From assembly GCA_025057245.1 (NCBI GenBank), contig JANWYC010000078.1:1-5579 (forward strand): 5,579 nucleotides of DNA. The letters are read 5' to 3'. Shown one piece after another: positions 1-4,890 of this stretch. The DNA is from Aquificaceae bacterium (lineage in GTDB: Bacteria; Aquificota; Aquificia; Aquificales; Aquificaceae). Within the stretch, counting starts at the first letter, position 1. Every line of letters begins with the position of its first letter. The notes under the pieces were generated by a model, which saw nothing but the letters and a program-made list of their open reading frames with translations, was not told the origin of the DNA and searched no databases. The position numbers and the translations under genes are program-made.

Positions 1-452
1 TCCACATCTTCCACTATACCTGCTTCTTTTTCATTACCCACGGGCACTACAAAACGCCTGTAGCCAAGGGATTTTAAAGAAAGAACTGCGGGAAGGACGC
101 CTTTTACTGGGTTCACCTTTCCGTCAAGGGAGAGCTCACCTAAAAATATTACGTCCTCGGGAACATCTAAACCAGTAGAAAGCTTGAGAATGCCGACCGC
201 CATGGGAAGGTCATACAGAGTTCCTTGTTTTTTCAGGTGCGAGGGAGAAAGATTTACTGTTATCCTTTTTACGGGTAGTTGAAAACCTGTGTTTTTTAGT
301 GCGGACCTTACTCTTTCTTTTGCTTCGTTTATAGCCTTGTCCCCGAGCCCTACTATGTTAAACTGAGGCAGACCGTTGGATATGTCAACTTCCACATCTA
401 CGTCAAAACCCTCTATTCCCGCAAGCCCACCGCTTTTTATTCTGCAGAACAT
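1..452 (-). CDS. comM: YifB/ComM-type Mg-chelatase-like AAA+ ATPase, N-terminal part (cut by window edge)
   Basis: I translated the minus strand from the ATG at 452-450; it stays open for 150 codons to the window edge. The product begins MFCRIKSGGLAGIEGF and contains VDVEVDISNGLPQFNIVGL, then KERVRSALKNTGF, KRITVNLSPSHLKKQG and YDLPMAVGIL, later FLGELSLDGKV. These are hallmarks of the N-terminal Lon-protease-like (ribosomal S5-fold) domain of the YifB/ComM family. The AAA+ Walker motifs and C-terminal domain would lie beyond position 1. In naturally competent bacteria ComM is a hexameric helicase that drives branch migration of incoming DNA; in other bacteria the role is less clear. No Shine-Dalgarno precedes the ATG; instead a TATAAT sits six bases upstream, which suggests a leaderless transcript. 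The gene is divergent from leuA. Family assignment is firm; the transformation role is inferred from relatives. Confidence 0.93.
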   Translation of the reverse strand, partial: MFCRIKSGGLAGIEGFDVDVEVDISNGLPQFNIVGLGDKAINEAKERVRSALKNTGFQLPVKRITVNLSPSHLKKQGTLYDLPMAVGILKLSTGLDVPEDVIFLGELSLDGKVNPVKGVLPAVLSLKSLGYRRFVVPVGNEKEAGIVEDV

Positions 453-458
453 GAAAAG

Positions 459-489
459 ATTATAGTATAGTTCCCATTCCCGTAGTCAT
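459..489 (-). promoter_or_regulatory. Putative promoter of the yifB/comM gene
   Basis: On the minus strand a perfect TATAAT lies at 464-459 and is followed by CTTTTC and then the ATG at 452. With normal spacing the transcript would start on the A of the start codon. The best -35 candidate is ATGACT (489-484), with a long 19-bp spacer, so the -35 is weak. One arm of the inverted repeat at 477-506 overlaps this region. The -10 call is good; the -35 call is doubtful. Confidence 0.5.
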
Positions 490-506
490 TTACTGAGCTA
501 CGGGAA
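477..506. repeat. Perfect 9-bp inverted repeat beside the yifB promoter
   Basis: TTCCCGTAG (477-485) and CTACGGGAA (498-506) are perfect inverted copies separated by 12 bases. The arm centres are 21 bp apart, about two helical turns, which would suit a dimeric DNA-binding protein. A third TTCCC at 471-475 repeats the outer half of the left arm. The repeat covers the presumed -35 side of the yifB promoter. As RNA it could form a hairpin with a 12-nt loop, but no U-run follows on either strand, so a terminator is unlikely. The function is unknown. Confidence 0.6.
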
Positions 507-580
507 CAGTTTTAGCGGGTAGAAGGACTATAGATTTCTCTACGAGATAGGTTTTATCCAATCCCAGTAAGCTCCGAGAG

Positions 581-628
581 TGGAACTAGCCGCGCCTTGC
601 CATTCACACCGCGCAATGCTAGACTCCA
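581..628. other. Possible structured RNA or DNA hairpin of unknown function
   Basis: Three nested arms pair across this segment: TGGA (581-584) with TCCA (625-628), CTAGC (586-590) with GCTAG (618-622), and CGCG (591-594) with CGCG (610-613). Small internal loops separate them, and the terminal loop is about 15 nt. A competing pairing joins CAATGCT (614-620) with AGCATTG (650-656), seven bases. Either strand could fold. Short arms with internal loops can arise by chance, so this is only a candidate. Confidence 0.25.
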
Positions 629-652
629 ACCAATCTACACTATACGGACAGC

Positions 653-681
653 ATTGTACGAGCATAGTTGAAATTAGTCAG
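653..681 (-). promoter_or_regulatory. Weak candidate promoter reading left into the gap
   Basis: On the minus strand CTGACT (681-676) and TACAAT (658-653) are spaced by 17 bp, matching 4/6 and 5/6 of the sigma-70 consensus. If active, it would transcribe the structured segment at 581-628 and give yifB a long leader of roughly 190 nt, as an alternative to the leaderless start. Such half-matches occur by chance, so confidence is low. Confidence 0.2.
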
Positions 682-699
682 CGGTTATTAGTAACCAGC
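681..699. repeat. Small dyad (GGTTA/TAACC) upstream of the leuA promoter
   Basis: GGTTA (683-687) and TAACC (692-696) are inverted copies around TTAG. The outer GC (681-682) can pair with GC (698-699) across a single bulged A. It could be an operator half or a short hairpin; nothing else supports a function. Confidence 0.3.
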
Positions 700-702
700 A
701 CG

Positions 703-715
703 CAGAAGGCTTCTG
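703..715. repeat. 13-bp perfect palindrome just upstream of the leuA -35
   Basis: CAGAAGGCTTCTG is a 6+1+6 perfect palindrome. It abuts a TATAAT (716-721) and ends 7 bp before the leuA -35 hexamer. The position fits an activator or repressor site, but the one-base centre makes an RNA hairpin unlikely. The TATAAT beside it has no convincing -35 element. Confidence 0.35.
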
Positions 716-722
716 TATAATC

Positions 723-751
723 TTGACAGGAAGCTTAATGAGAATTATTAT
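723..751 (+). promoter_or_regulatory. Sigma-70 promoter of leuA
   Basis: A perfect TTGACA (723-728) is followed after exactly 17 bp by TATTAT (746-751), which matches 5/6 of the -10 consensus. The predicted start, at about 757-759, leaves a leader of only about 14-16 nt before the leuA ATG. That leaves no room for an attenuator, T-box or leader peptide. This is the best promoter in the window. Confidence 0.8.
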
Positions 752-755
752 CATT
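737..755. promoter_or_regulatory. Fur-family operator (Fur box-like palindrome) over the leuA promoter
   Basis: AATGAGAATTATTATCATT is a 19-bp palindrome with a single mismatched pair apart from its central base. Its 15-bp core TGAGAATTATTATCA matches the 7-1-7 Fur box TGATAATnATTATCA at all but one position. It differs at the positions that mark PerR and Zur boxes. It covers the end of the spacer and the whole -10, so a bound repressor would block RNA polymerase. The binding protein is not in this window; Fur-type control of leuA is inferred from the sequence alone. Confidence 0.6.
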
Positions 756-758
756 TAC

Positions 759-765
759 AGGAGGT
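759..765 (+). promoter_or_regulatory. Ribosome binding site of leuA
   Basis: AGGAGGT lies 7 nt before the ATG at 773 and fixes the leuA start. If transcription starts at about 757-759, this site is at the very 5' end of the mRNA. Confidence 0.85.
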
Positions 766-772
766 TTGAATA

Positions 773-2332
773 ATGGAAAGGGTATATGTCTTTGATACCA
801 CTTTGAGAGACGGAGAGCAGGCACCCGGATTTTCGATGACTACGGAGGAAAAACTGCAAATGGCTCTCCAGCTGGCAAGGCTTGGTGTGGATGTTATAGA
901 GGCGGGCTTTGCGGCTGCGTCAAAGGGAGACTTTGAGGCGGTTAACCTAATAGCAAGGGAGGTTAGAGGTCCTGTAGTCTGTTCCCTTGCCAGAGCGGTG
1001 GAAAGGGATATAGAGCTGGCGGGTCAGGCTCTCGCGCCTGCGGAGAGGAAGAGAATACACACTTTTATAGCCACATCAGAGATACACATGAAATACAAGC
1101 TTCGCATGTCTCCAGAGGAAGTGGTAGAGAGGGCAAGAAAGGCGGTGGAGTTTGCCAGAAGGTTTACGGAGGATGTGGAGTTTTCGTGCGAAGACGCTAC
1201 GCGTAGTCAGAGGGACTTTCTCTACAGAGTTATAGAGACTGCCATAAAGGCAGGTGCTACGGTAATAAACATACCAGACACGGTGGGCTACACAGTTCCC
1301 GAGGAGTTTGCAGACCTTATAGATGGCATAAGAAACAACGTACCTAACATAGACAAAGCTGTTATCAGCGTTCACTGTCACGATGACCTTGGTATGGCTG
1401 TGGCGAACTCTCTAATGGCTGTTAAACACGGTGCAAGGCAGGTGGAATGCACCATAAACGGCATAGGCGAGAGGGCTGGCAACGCATCCCTTGAGGAGAT
1501 AGTTATGGCTTTGAAGGTTAGAAAGGACTTCTTTGGTGGTCTCTACACGGGTGTGAACACCAAAGAGCTTTACAGAACCAGCAGGCTACTGTGTAGGATA
1601 ACGGGTAGTTTTGTTCAGCCAAACAAGGCGGTTGTAGGAGACAATGCCTTTGCTCACGAGTCTGGCATACATCAGCACGGAGTGCTTGCCAATCCTCTCA
1701 CTTACGAGATTATGTCTCCTGAAGATGTGGGCTTTCCATCTACAAGAATAATCCTCGGGAAGCACTCAGGCAGGCACGCTCTAAAGAGCAAGCTTAAGGA
1801 GATGGGTTTTGAGTTTTCAGAGTCAGACTTGGATAGGATTTTTGAAAGGTTCAAAGCCTTAGCGGACAAGAAGAAGGAGGTTTACGAGGAGGATATAGAA
1901 GCCATTCTATACGAAGAGTTTGTCAGGCACGAAGAGGAAGAGCCTATAAAGGTTCTACACTATCAAGTTCAAACGGGTGATAAGCTACTGCCAACCGCTA
2001 CCGTGGTTTTGAGCTATAAGGGTGAGCAGAGGACTGCCTCTTCCACTGGTAACGGTCCCGTGGATGCCATAATAAAGGCTATACAGAAAGCCCTTAACAT
2101 AGAGCCTGAACTCCTTGACTTTTCCATAAAAGCACTGACGCCCAATACAGACGCGCAGGCAGAGTCCAGACTGGTGATAGAGCTTGATGGTATAAAAGCC
2201 AGCGGAAGGGGTGTGGACGTGGATATTATAAAGGCGAGTGTAAACGGCTTCGTTGATGCTCTAAACAGAGCTTTCTTGAGGAAAAGCTACATACTCTCAA
2301 AGGAGAACATGAGAAAGGAAGGAACGGTTTAA
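773..2332 (+). CDS. leuA: 2-isopropylmalate synthase
   Basis: The enzyme condenses acetyl-CoA with 2-oxoisovalerate to 2-isopropylmalate, the first committed step of leucine synthesis in the cytoplasm. The 519-residue length is normal for a bacterial LeuA. The TIM-barrel domain starts with [12 protein letters not shown] (8-19; R12 catalytic, D13 metal ligand). It continues with [11 protein letters not shown] (135-145), NIPDTVGYT (166-174), [13 protein letters not shown] (201-213; H201 and H203 metal ligands) and [14 protein letters not shown] (229-242; N237 probable ligand). The linker has [13 protein letters not shown] (293-305). Residues from about 390 to 505 form the C-terminal regulatory domain, with STGNGPVDA (424-432) and [12 protein letters not shown] (478-489), so feedback inhibition by leucine is likely. 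Homocitrate and citramalate synthases are related, but the motifs and length favour LeuA. The start is set by AGGAGGT; a Fur-like box lies over the promoter. Confidence 0.95.
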   Translation: MERVYVFDTTLRDGEQAPGFSMTTEEKLQMALQLARLGVDVIEAGFAAASKGDFEAVNLIAREVRGPVVCSLARAVERDIELAGQALAPAERKRIHTFIATSEIHMKYKLRMSPEEVVERARKAVEFARRFTEDVEFSCEDATRSQRDFLYRVIETAIKAGATVINIPDTVGYTVPEEFADLIDGIRNNVPNIDKAVISVHCHDDLGMAVANSLMAVKHGARQVECTINGIGERAGNASLEEIVMALKVRKDFFGGLYTGVNTKELYRTSRLLCRITGSFVQPNKAVVGDNAFAHESGIHQHGVLANPLTYEIMSPEDVGFPSTRIILGKHSGRHALKSKLKEMGFEFSESDLDRIFERFKALADKKKEVYEEDIEAILYEEFVRHEEEEPIKVLHYQVQTGDKLLPTATVVLSYKGEQRTASSTGNGPVDAIIKAIQKALNIEPELLDFSIKALTPNTDAQAESRLVIELDGIKASGRGVDVDIIKASVNGFVDALNRAFLRKSYILSKENMRKEGTV

Positions 2333-2369
2333 ATAACCGACGTTCGTGAGTTAAGTAAGTGCTACGGTT

Positions 2370-2375
2370 TATAAT
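2370..2375 (+). promoter_or_regulatory. Putative -10 element directly before hisZ
   Basis: A perfect TATAAT ends five bases before the hisZ ATG, so a start at normal distance would fall on or next to the start codon. No good -35 is seen at 16-18 bp upstream (the sequence there reads like TGAGTT). hisZ may instead be read from the leuA promoter. The match may be chance in AT-rich sequence. Confidence 0.35.
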
Positions 2376-2380
2376 AGAAG

Positions 2381-3238
2381 ATGGTAATGAAGCTTATACC
2401 TCCTCAGGAGAGATTTTTCAACTTTGAAGACTCAAAGAAGCTCAAAACCTTTTTTCTAAGAGCTCTTGAGGTTTTTGAAGATTATCAGTTTTTAATGCTC
2501 CCCTCTCTGGAGGTATACAGTCAGGAGCTTTACGGAGAATCGCCCTTCGTGGTTGGGAGTCTTCAGGATGGAAGCCTCCTTTGTTTAAGGAGCGACTGGA
2601 CCGTTAGCCTTGCTCGTTTCTTAAGCCTTCAGAAGGAGCTTACACTACCTCTTAGAGTCTTGTACTGGGGGAACACTTTTTCACCCGGTGGCAACCTTGA
2701 GAGCTATCAGGTAGGAGTAGAGCTCTTGGGTCAGCCTGAGCTGGAGGCTGAAGTGGAGGTTTTACAAAGAATTGGAGACTACCTTAGAGCTTGTGGTATG
2801 GATGGTCTCACTTTGAACTTGGGGCATGTGGGAATAGTGGAGGAGCTCCTCTCAAGATACGGCCAAACCTACAGAAAAGCCCTTGTGGAGAAAAACTTCT
2901 CCCTTTTAAAGGACGTGCCAGTTCTCAAAAGTCTTCTGCTTGCTCATGGTGGTATGGATGTACTCAATGACTTTGAAAAAGAACACAGAGAGTTTTCAGA
3001 GCATTGTCAGAGACTTAGAGAAGTGGCTCTAAGGTTGAAAGGTTTTAACATTGTCTTTGACCTTTCTGAAATAAGACCCAAGAGCTACTACACAGGTCTG
3101 GTGTTTGAAATTTACCATCCTAAGGTAGGTATGCCTATAGCTGGGGGTGGAAGGTATGATAAGCTCTACACAAACTTAGGTAGGGAAATATGTGCCTTCG
3201 GCGGTGCGGTTTATTTGGACTTACTTTTAGAGGTCTGA
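2381..3238 (+). CDS. hisZ: ATP phosphoribosyltransferase regulatory subunit (HisZ)
   Basis: This is a class II aminoacyl-tRNA-synthetase-like protein related to histidyl-tRNA synthetase (HisRS). HisZ pairs with a short HisG to form active ATP phosphoribosyltransferase, the first step of histidine synthesis, and carries histidine feedback. Visible blocks are GSLLCLRSDWTVSLAR (64-79; cf. the LRPE/D-T-AR block of HisRS), a motif-2-like RVLYWGNTFSP (92-102) with YQVGVELLG (109-117), then YYTGLVFEIYHP (236-247) and motif-3-like AGGGRYDKLYTNLG (254-267). At 285 residues it ends right after motif 3 and lacks the HisRS anticodon-binding domain, so it is not HisS; many HisZ proteins are nearer 380. 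An in-frame TAG at 2375-2377 limits the start to M1 (2381) or M3 (2387). Neither has a clear Shine-Dalgarno. It lies 48 nt after leuA; the 3' end overlaps metK. Confidence 0.88.
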   Translation: MVMKLIPPQERFFNFEDSKKLKTFFLRALEVFEDYQFLMLPSLEVYSQELYGESPFVVGSLQDGSLLCLRSDWTVSLARFLSLQKELTLPLRVLYWGNTFSPGGNLESYQVGVELLGQPELEAEVEVLQRIGDYLRACGMDGLTLNLGHVGIVEELLSRYGQTYRKALVEKNFSLLKDVPVLKSLLLAHGGMDVLNDFEKEHREFSEHCQRLREVALRLKGFNIVFDLSEIRPKSYYTGLVFEIYHPKVGMPIAGGGRYDKLYTNLGREICAFGGAVYLDLLLEV

Positions 3239-4354
3239 GAACTCTTCTAACTTTCTAAGCTTTTCCCAGGGGAGCTCTTCTTTGCCAAAGTGTCCGTAGC
3301 AGGCGGTTTGTTTGTATATGGGCTTTCTGAGGTCAAGGAAATCTATCATCTTTTTAGGGTTTGTGGGGAAGACCTCAAGAAGCTTGGACTTTATCCTTTC
3401 CTTCTCCACCTTCTCGGTTCCGTAGGTTTCTACGTCGAAGGCTATAACCTCGTTCATGCCAAAGGCATAAGCCATCTGAACTAGGCACCTGTCCGCAAGA
3501 CCAGAGGCTACCACATGCTTTGCCATCATCCTTGCCATGTAAGATGCGGTTCTGTCTGTTTTTGTTGGGTCTTTTCCAGAAAAGGCGCTACCTCCAGAAT
3601 AAGCCACATCACCGTAAGCGTCAGATACTATTTTCCTGCCTGTTTGACCTGCATCTGCGGCGGGACCGCCTAAAACGAACCTGCCAGAAGGGTTCACCAA
3701 CACTCTAGTATCTTTGTGCATGTATTCCTGAGGAACGGTCTTCTTTATGGCTTCCTCTACCACAAAATCCCGGAGTTTTTCCACAGAAACTTCAGGGTCA
3801 TGCTGGCAGAAGACTATTACATCCTTTACAAAAAGGGGTTTGTCGTCTTCGTAAATGACGGTAATTAGCACCTTTCCGTCTGGGCGCAGAAAAGGAGCTC
3901 TACCAGACTTTCTGAGGTTAGAAACCCTGCTCGACAGACTGTGAGCAAGGCTTATGGGGAGGGGCATGTAGCTTTGCGTGTCTTTGCAAGCATAGCCCAC
4001 AACCGTTGCGGTATCACCAGAACCCTCAGAAGATATACCCAGAACTATGTCTGGGCTTTGCTCCTCAATGGAGATTATCACCGCAGAAGAGTCCGCATCA
4101 AAACCGTGTTCAGGTCTGCTGTAACCTGTTTCTTTTATAGTCTTTCTTACTACGCCGGGTATGTCCACATAACCCTCTGTGGAAACATGACCCGCAACAA
4201 AGGTCATACCAGAAAGTAAGAGTATTTCTAAAGAGACCCTGCTGTAAGGGTCTTTTTTCAAAAACTCGTCTAAGAGTGCATCCGCTATAAGGTCTGCCAG
4301 CTTGTCAGGGTGCCCCTCCATGGGGGATTCGGCCATTTTTATACACCTACCCAT
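3227..4354 (-). CDS. metK: S-adenosylmethionine synthetase (methionine adenosyltransferase)
   Basis: The enzyme makes S-adenosylmethionine from methionine and ATP in the cytoplasm and normally works as a tetramer. Residues are numbered from the ATG at 4354 (375 residues; family about 380-400). Recognisable blocks are ESPMEGHPDKLADLIADA (9-26; H15 catalytic), FDADSSAVI (85-93), EGSGDTATVVGY (110-121), VNPSGRFVLGGPAADAGQTG (220-239), GRKIVSDAYG (239-248), GGSAFSGKDPTKTDR (254-268) and CYGHFGKEELPWE (352-364). Two signature motifs are altered: GSGDTA where GAGDQG is usual, and GGSAFS where GGGAFS is usual. The loop before the first is also shorter than in E. coli. The catalytic histidine and GKD lysine/aspartate region are kept, so activity is likely. 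The start may be Met7 (4336), which has a Shine-Dalgarno. It is the last gene after rpsP-khpA, 16 nt behind khpA, and overlaps hisZ tail to tail. Confidence 0.95.
   Translation of the reverse strand: MGRCIKMAESPMEGHPDKLADLIADALLDEFLKKDPYSRVSLEILLLSGMTFVAGHVSTEGYVDIPGVVRKTIKETGYSRPEHGFDADSSAVIISIEEQSPDIVLGISSEGSGDTATVVGYACKDTQSYMPLPISLAHSLSSRVSNLRKSGRAPFLRPDGKVLITVIYEDDKPLFVKDVIVFCQHDPEVSVEKLRDFVVEEAIKKTVPQEYMHKDTRVLVNPSGRFVLGGPAADAGQTGRKIVSDAYGDVAYSGGSAFSGKDPTKTDRTASYMARMMAKHVVASGLADRCLVQMAYAFGMNEVIAFDVETYGTEKVEKERIKSKLLEVFPTNPKKMIDFLDLRKPIYKQTACYGHFGKEELPWEKLRKLEEFSDL
4344..4349 (-). promoter_or_regulatory. Shine-Dalgarno favouring the internal metK start at 4336
   Basis: TAGGTG on the minus strand (within GGGTAGGTG) lies 7 nt before the ATG of codon 7 (4336-4334). 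The upstream ATG at 4354 is preceded by AAGCCTCC, which has no ribosome binding site. Start at codon 7 would give a 369-residue protein beginning MAESPMEGHPDK and would keep every conserved residue. Confidence 0.45.
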
Positions 4355-4362
4355 GGAGGCTT

Positions 4363-4368
4363 ATTATA
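4363..4368 (-). promoter_or_regulatory. Possible internal -10 element before metK
   Basis: TATAAT at 4368-4363 sits in the 16-base gap between khpA and metK. A start about seven bases on would give a near-leaderless mRNA for the ATG at 4354, or a leader of about 20 nt with a Shine-Dalgarno for the ATG at 4336. No -35 is recognisable (GTTCTG at 17 bp), so this is weak. Confidence 0.3.
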
Positions 4369-4370
4369 AA

Positions 4371-4610
4371 CTACTCAAGTATTTCCAGAACCACCCTTTT
4401 GTTTATCTTCCTGCCCATGGAGGCGAGGATGGTTCTAAGGGACCTGGCTATACGGCCACCTTTGCCTATGACCTTGCCCAGGTCCGCCTTCTCCACTCTT
4501 AACTCAATGACTACGGTCTTCTCACCCTCAATCTCTTGCACGTTTACCCTCTCTGGATGGTCTACGAGGGATTTGGCAGTAATTTCCACGATGTCTCTTA
4601 GCTGGCTCAT
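4371..4610 (-). CDS. khpA: KH-domain RNA-binding protein KhpA (YlqC family)
   Basis: This 79-residue protein is a single KH domain. The nucleic-acid-binding loop is seen as VIGKGGRIARSLRTIL (47-62), with GKGG (49-52) as the GxxG motif, flanked by beta strands (KTVVIELRVE, 31-40) and RVVLEILE at the C-terminus. In Gram-positive bacteria KhpA pairs with KhpB (EloR) as an RNA chaperone that affects cell elongation; a partner is not visible here. The gene lies directly behind rpsP, as in many bacteria, with a 13-nt gap. The start is set by AGGAGGT 5 nt upstream. The family call is secure; the role in this organism is inferred. Confidence 0.92.
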   Translation of the reverse strand: MSQLRDIVEITAKSLVDHPERVNVQEIEGEKTVVIELRVEKADLGKVIGKGGRIARSLRTILASMGRKINKRVVLEILE

Positions 4611-4615
4611 GTTCT

Positions 4616-4622
4616 ACCTCCT
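4616..4622 (-). promoter_or_regulatory. Ribosome binding site of khpA
   Basis: AGGAGGT lies 5 nt before the khpA ATG and starts two bases after the rpsP TAG (4626-4624). This tight arrangement favours translational coupling of the two genes. Confidence 0.8.
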
Positions 4623-4623
4623 A

Positions 4624-4863
4624 CTACAGTGATTTTATCCCTTTGAGTATTGCCTTTGCCCTGTCCGTTATCTCCGCTCCCTTACCGAGCCACTCCCTGA
4701 GTTTTTCTTCCTTAAACTCTATAAGCCTTTTATTTACCGGGTCGTAGGTGGCTATTACGTCTACAACCTTGCCATCTCTTGGAGCTTTTGCGTCAGCTAC
4801 TACAACTCTGTATATGGGATGATGCCTTCGCCCGTATCTGGAAAGTCTTATCCTCAACGCCAT
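4624..4863 (-). CDS. rpsP: 30S ribosomal protein S16
   Basis: S16 binds 16S rRNA in the body of the 30S subunit and helps its assembly. The 79-residue product begins MALRIRLSRYGRRHHPIYRV, followed by VVADAKAPRDGKVVDVIATYDP (about 21-42) and a C-terminal helix region rich in Lys/Glu. This is the standard S16 layout, with the RxGRxxxPxYRVVVAD block intact. The length is typical of thermophiles and slightly shorter than E. coli S16. It has a strong Shine-Dalgarno and its own promoter, and leads the operon rpsP-khpA-metK. The common next genes rimM, trmD and rplS are not present here. Confidence 0.97.
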   Translation of the reverse strand: MALRIRLSRYGRRHHPIYRVVVADAKAPRDGKVVDVIATYDPVNKRLIEFKEEKLREWLGKGAEITDRAKAILKGIKSL

Positions 4864-4867
4864 ACTG

Positions 4868-4876
4868 ACCTCCTTC
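4868..4876 (-). promoter_or_regulatory. Ribosome binding site of rpsP
   Basis: GAAGGAGGT, nearly full complementarity to the 16S tail, ends 4 nt before the rpsP ATG. It is among the strongest ribosome binding sites in the window, as expected for a ribosomal protein gene. Confidence 0.88.
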
Positions 4877-4890
4877 TTAACAGCTTATCT

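Larger units (their letters stand above)
453..772. other. Non-coding gap between divergent yifB and leuA
   Basis: This 320-base gap has no credible coding frame on either strand. From left to right it holds a TATAAT immediately before yifB, the perfect 9-bp inverted repeat (477-506), and a stretch with self-complementary segments (about 577-656). After these come two small dyads (681-699 and 703-715) and the leuA promoter with its Fur-like operator and ribosome binding site (723-765). The length is generous for this densely packed region. It could hide a small RNA, but I see no match to tRNA, tmRNA, SRP RNA or a known riboswitch. Confidence 0.7.

Noticed and set aside
492..504. tRNA-like string CCCGTAGCTCAGT on the minus strand
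   Set aside because: It resembles a tRNA acceptor and D-arm start, but no anticodon arm or T-arm follows, and the bases are explained by the inverted repeat at 477-506.
477..506. Inverted repeat as a rho-independent terminator
   Set aside because: On the plus strand the stem is followed by CAGTTTTAG and on the minus strand by TGGGAACT, so neither has a proper U-run, and no gene ends here.
453..772. T-box, leucine leader peptide, or CRISPR remnant before leuA
   Set aside because: No T-box motif, run of leucine codons with a Shine-Dalgarno, or spaced direct repeats were seen, and the leuA promoter lies too close to the gene.
1076..1381. 101-codon open frame on the minus strand inside leuA
   Set aside because: It lies wholly inside a well-supported leuA frame, has no ribosome binding site and its protein resembles no known family.
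2325..2339. Hairpin CGGTT-TAAAT-AACCG across the leuA stop codon as a terminator
   Set aside because: The stem has only five pairs and no U-run follows. The second arm can also pair with CGGTT at 2365-2369.
3290..4219. Plus-strand open frames inside metK (3290-3484, 3520-3708, 3941-4219)
   Set aside because: They are antisense to conserved metK blocks and have no family-like protein sequence.
4302..4632. Plus-strand open frames over khpA and the metK start
   Set aside because: They are shadows of khpA and metK with no coding features of their own.
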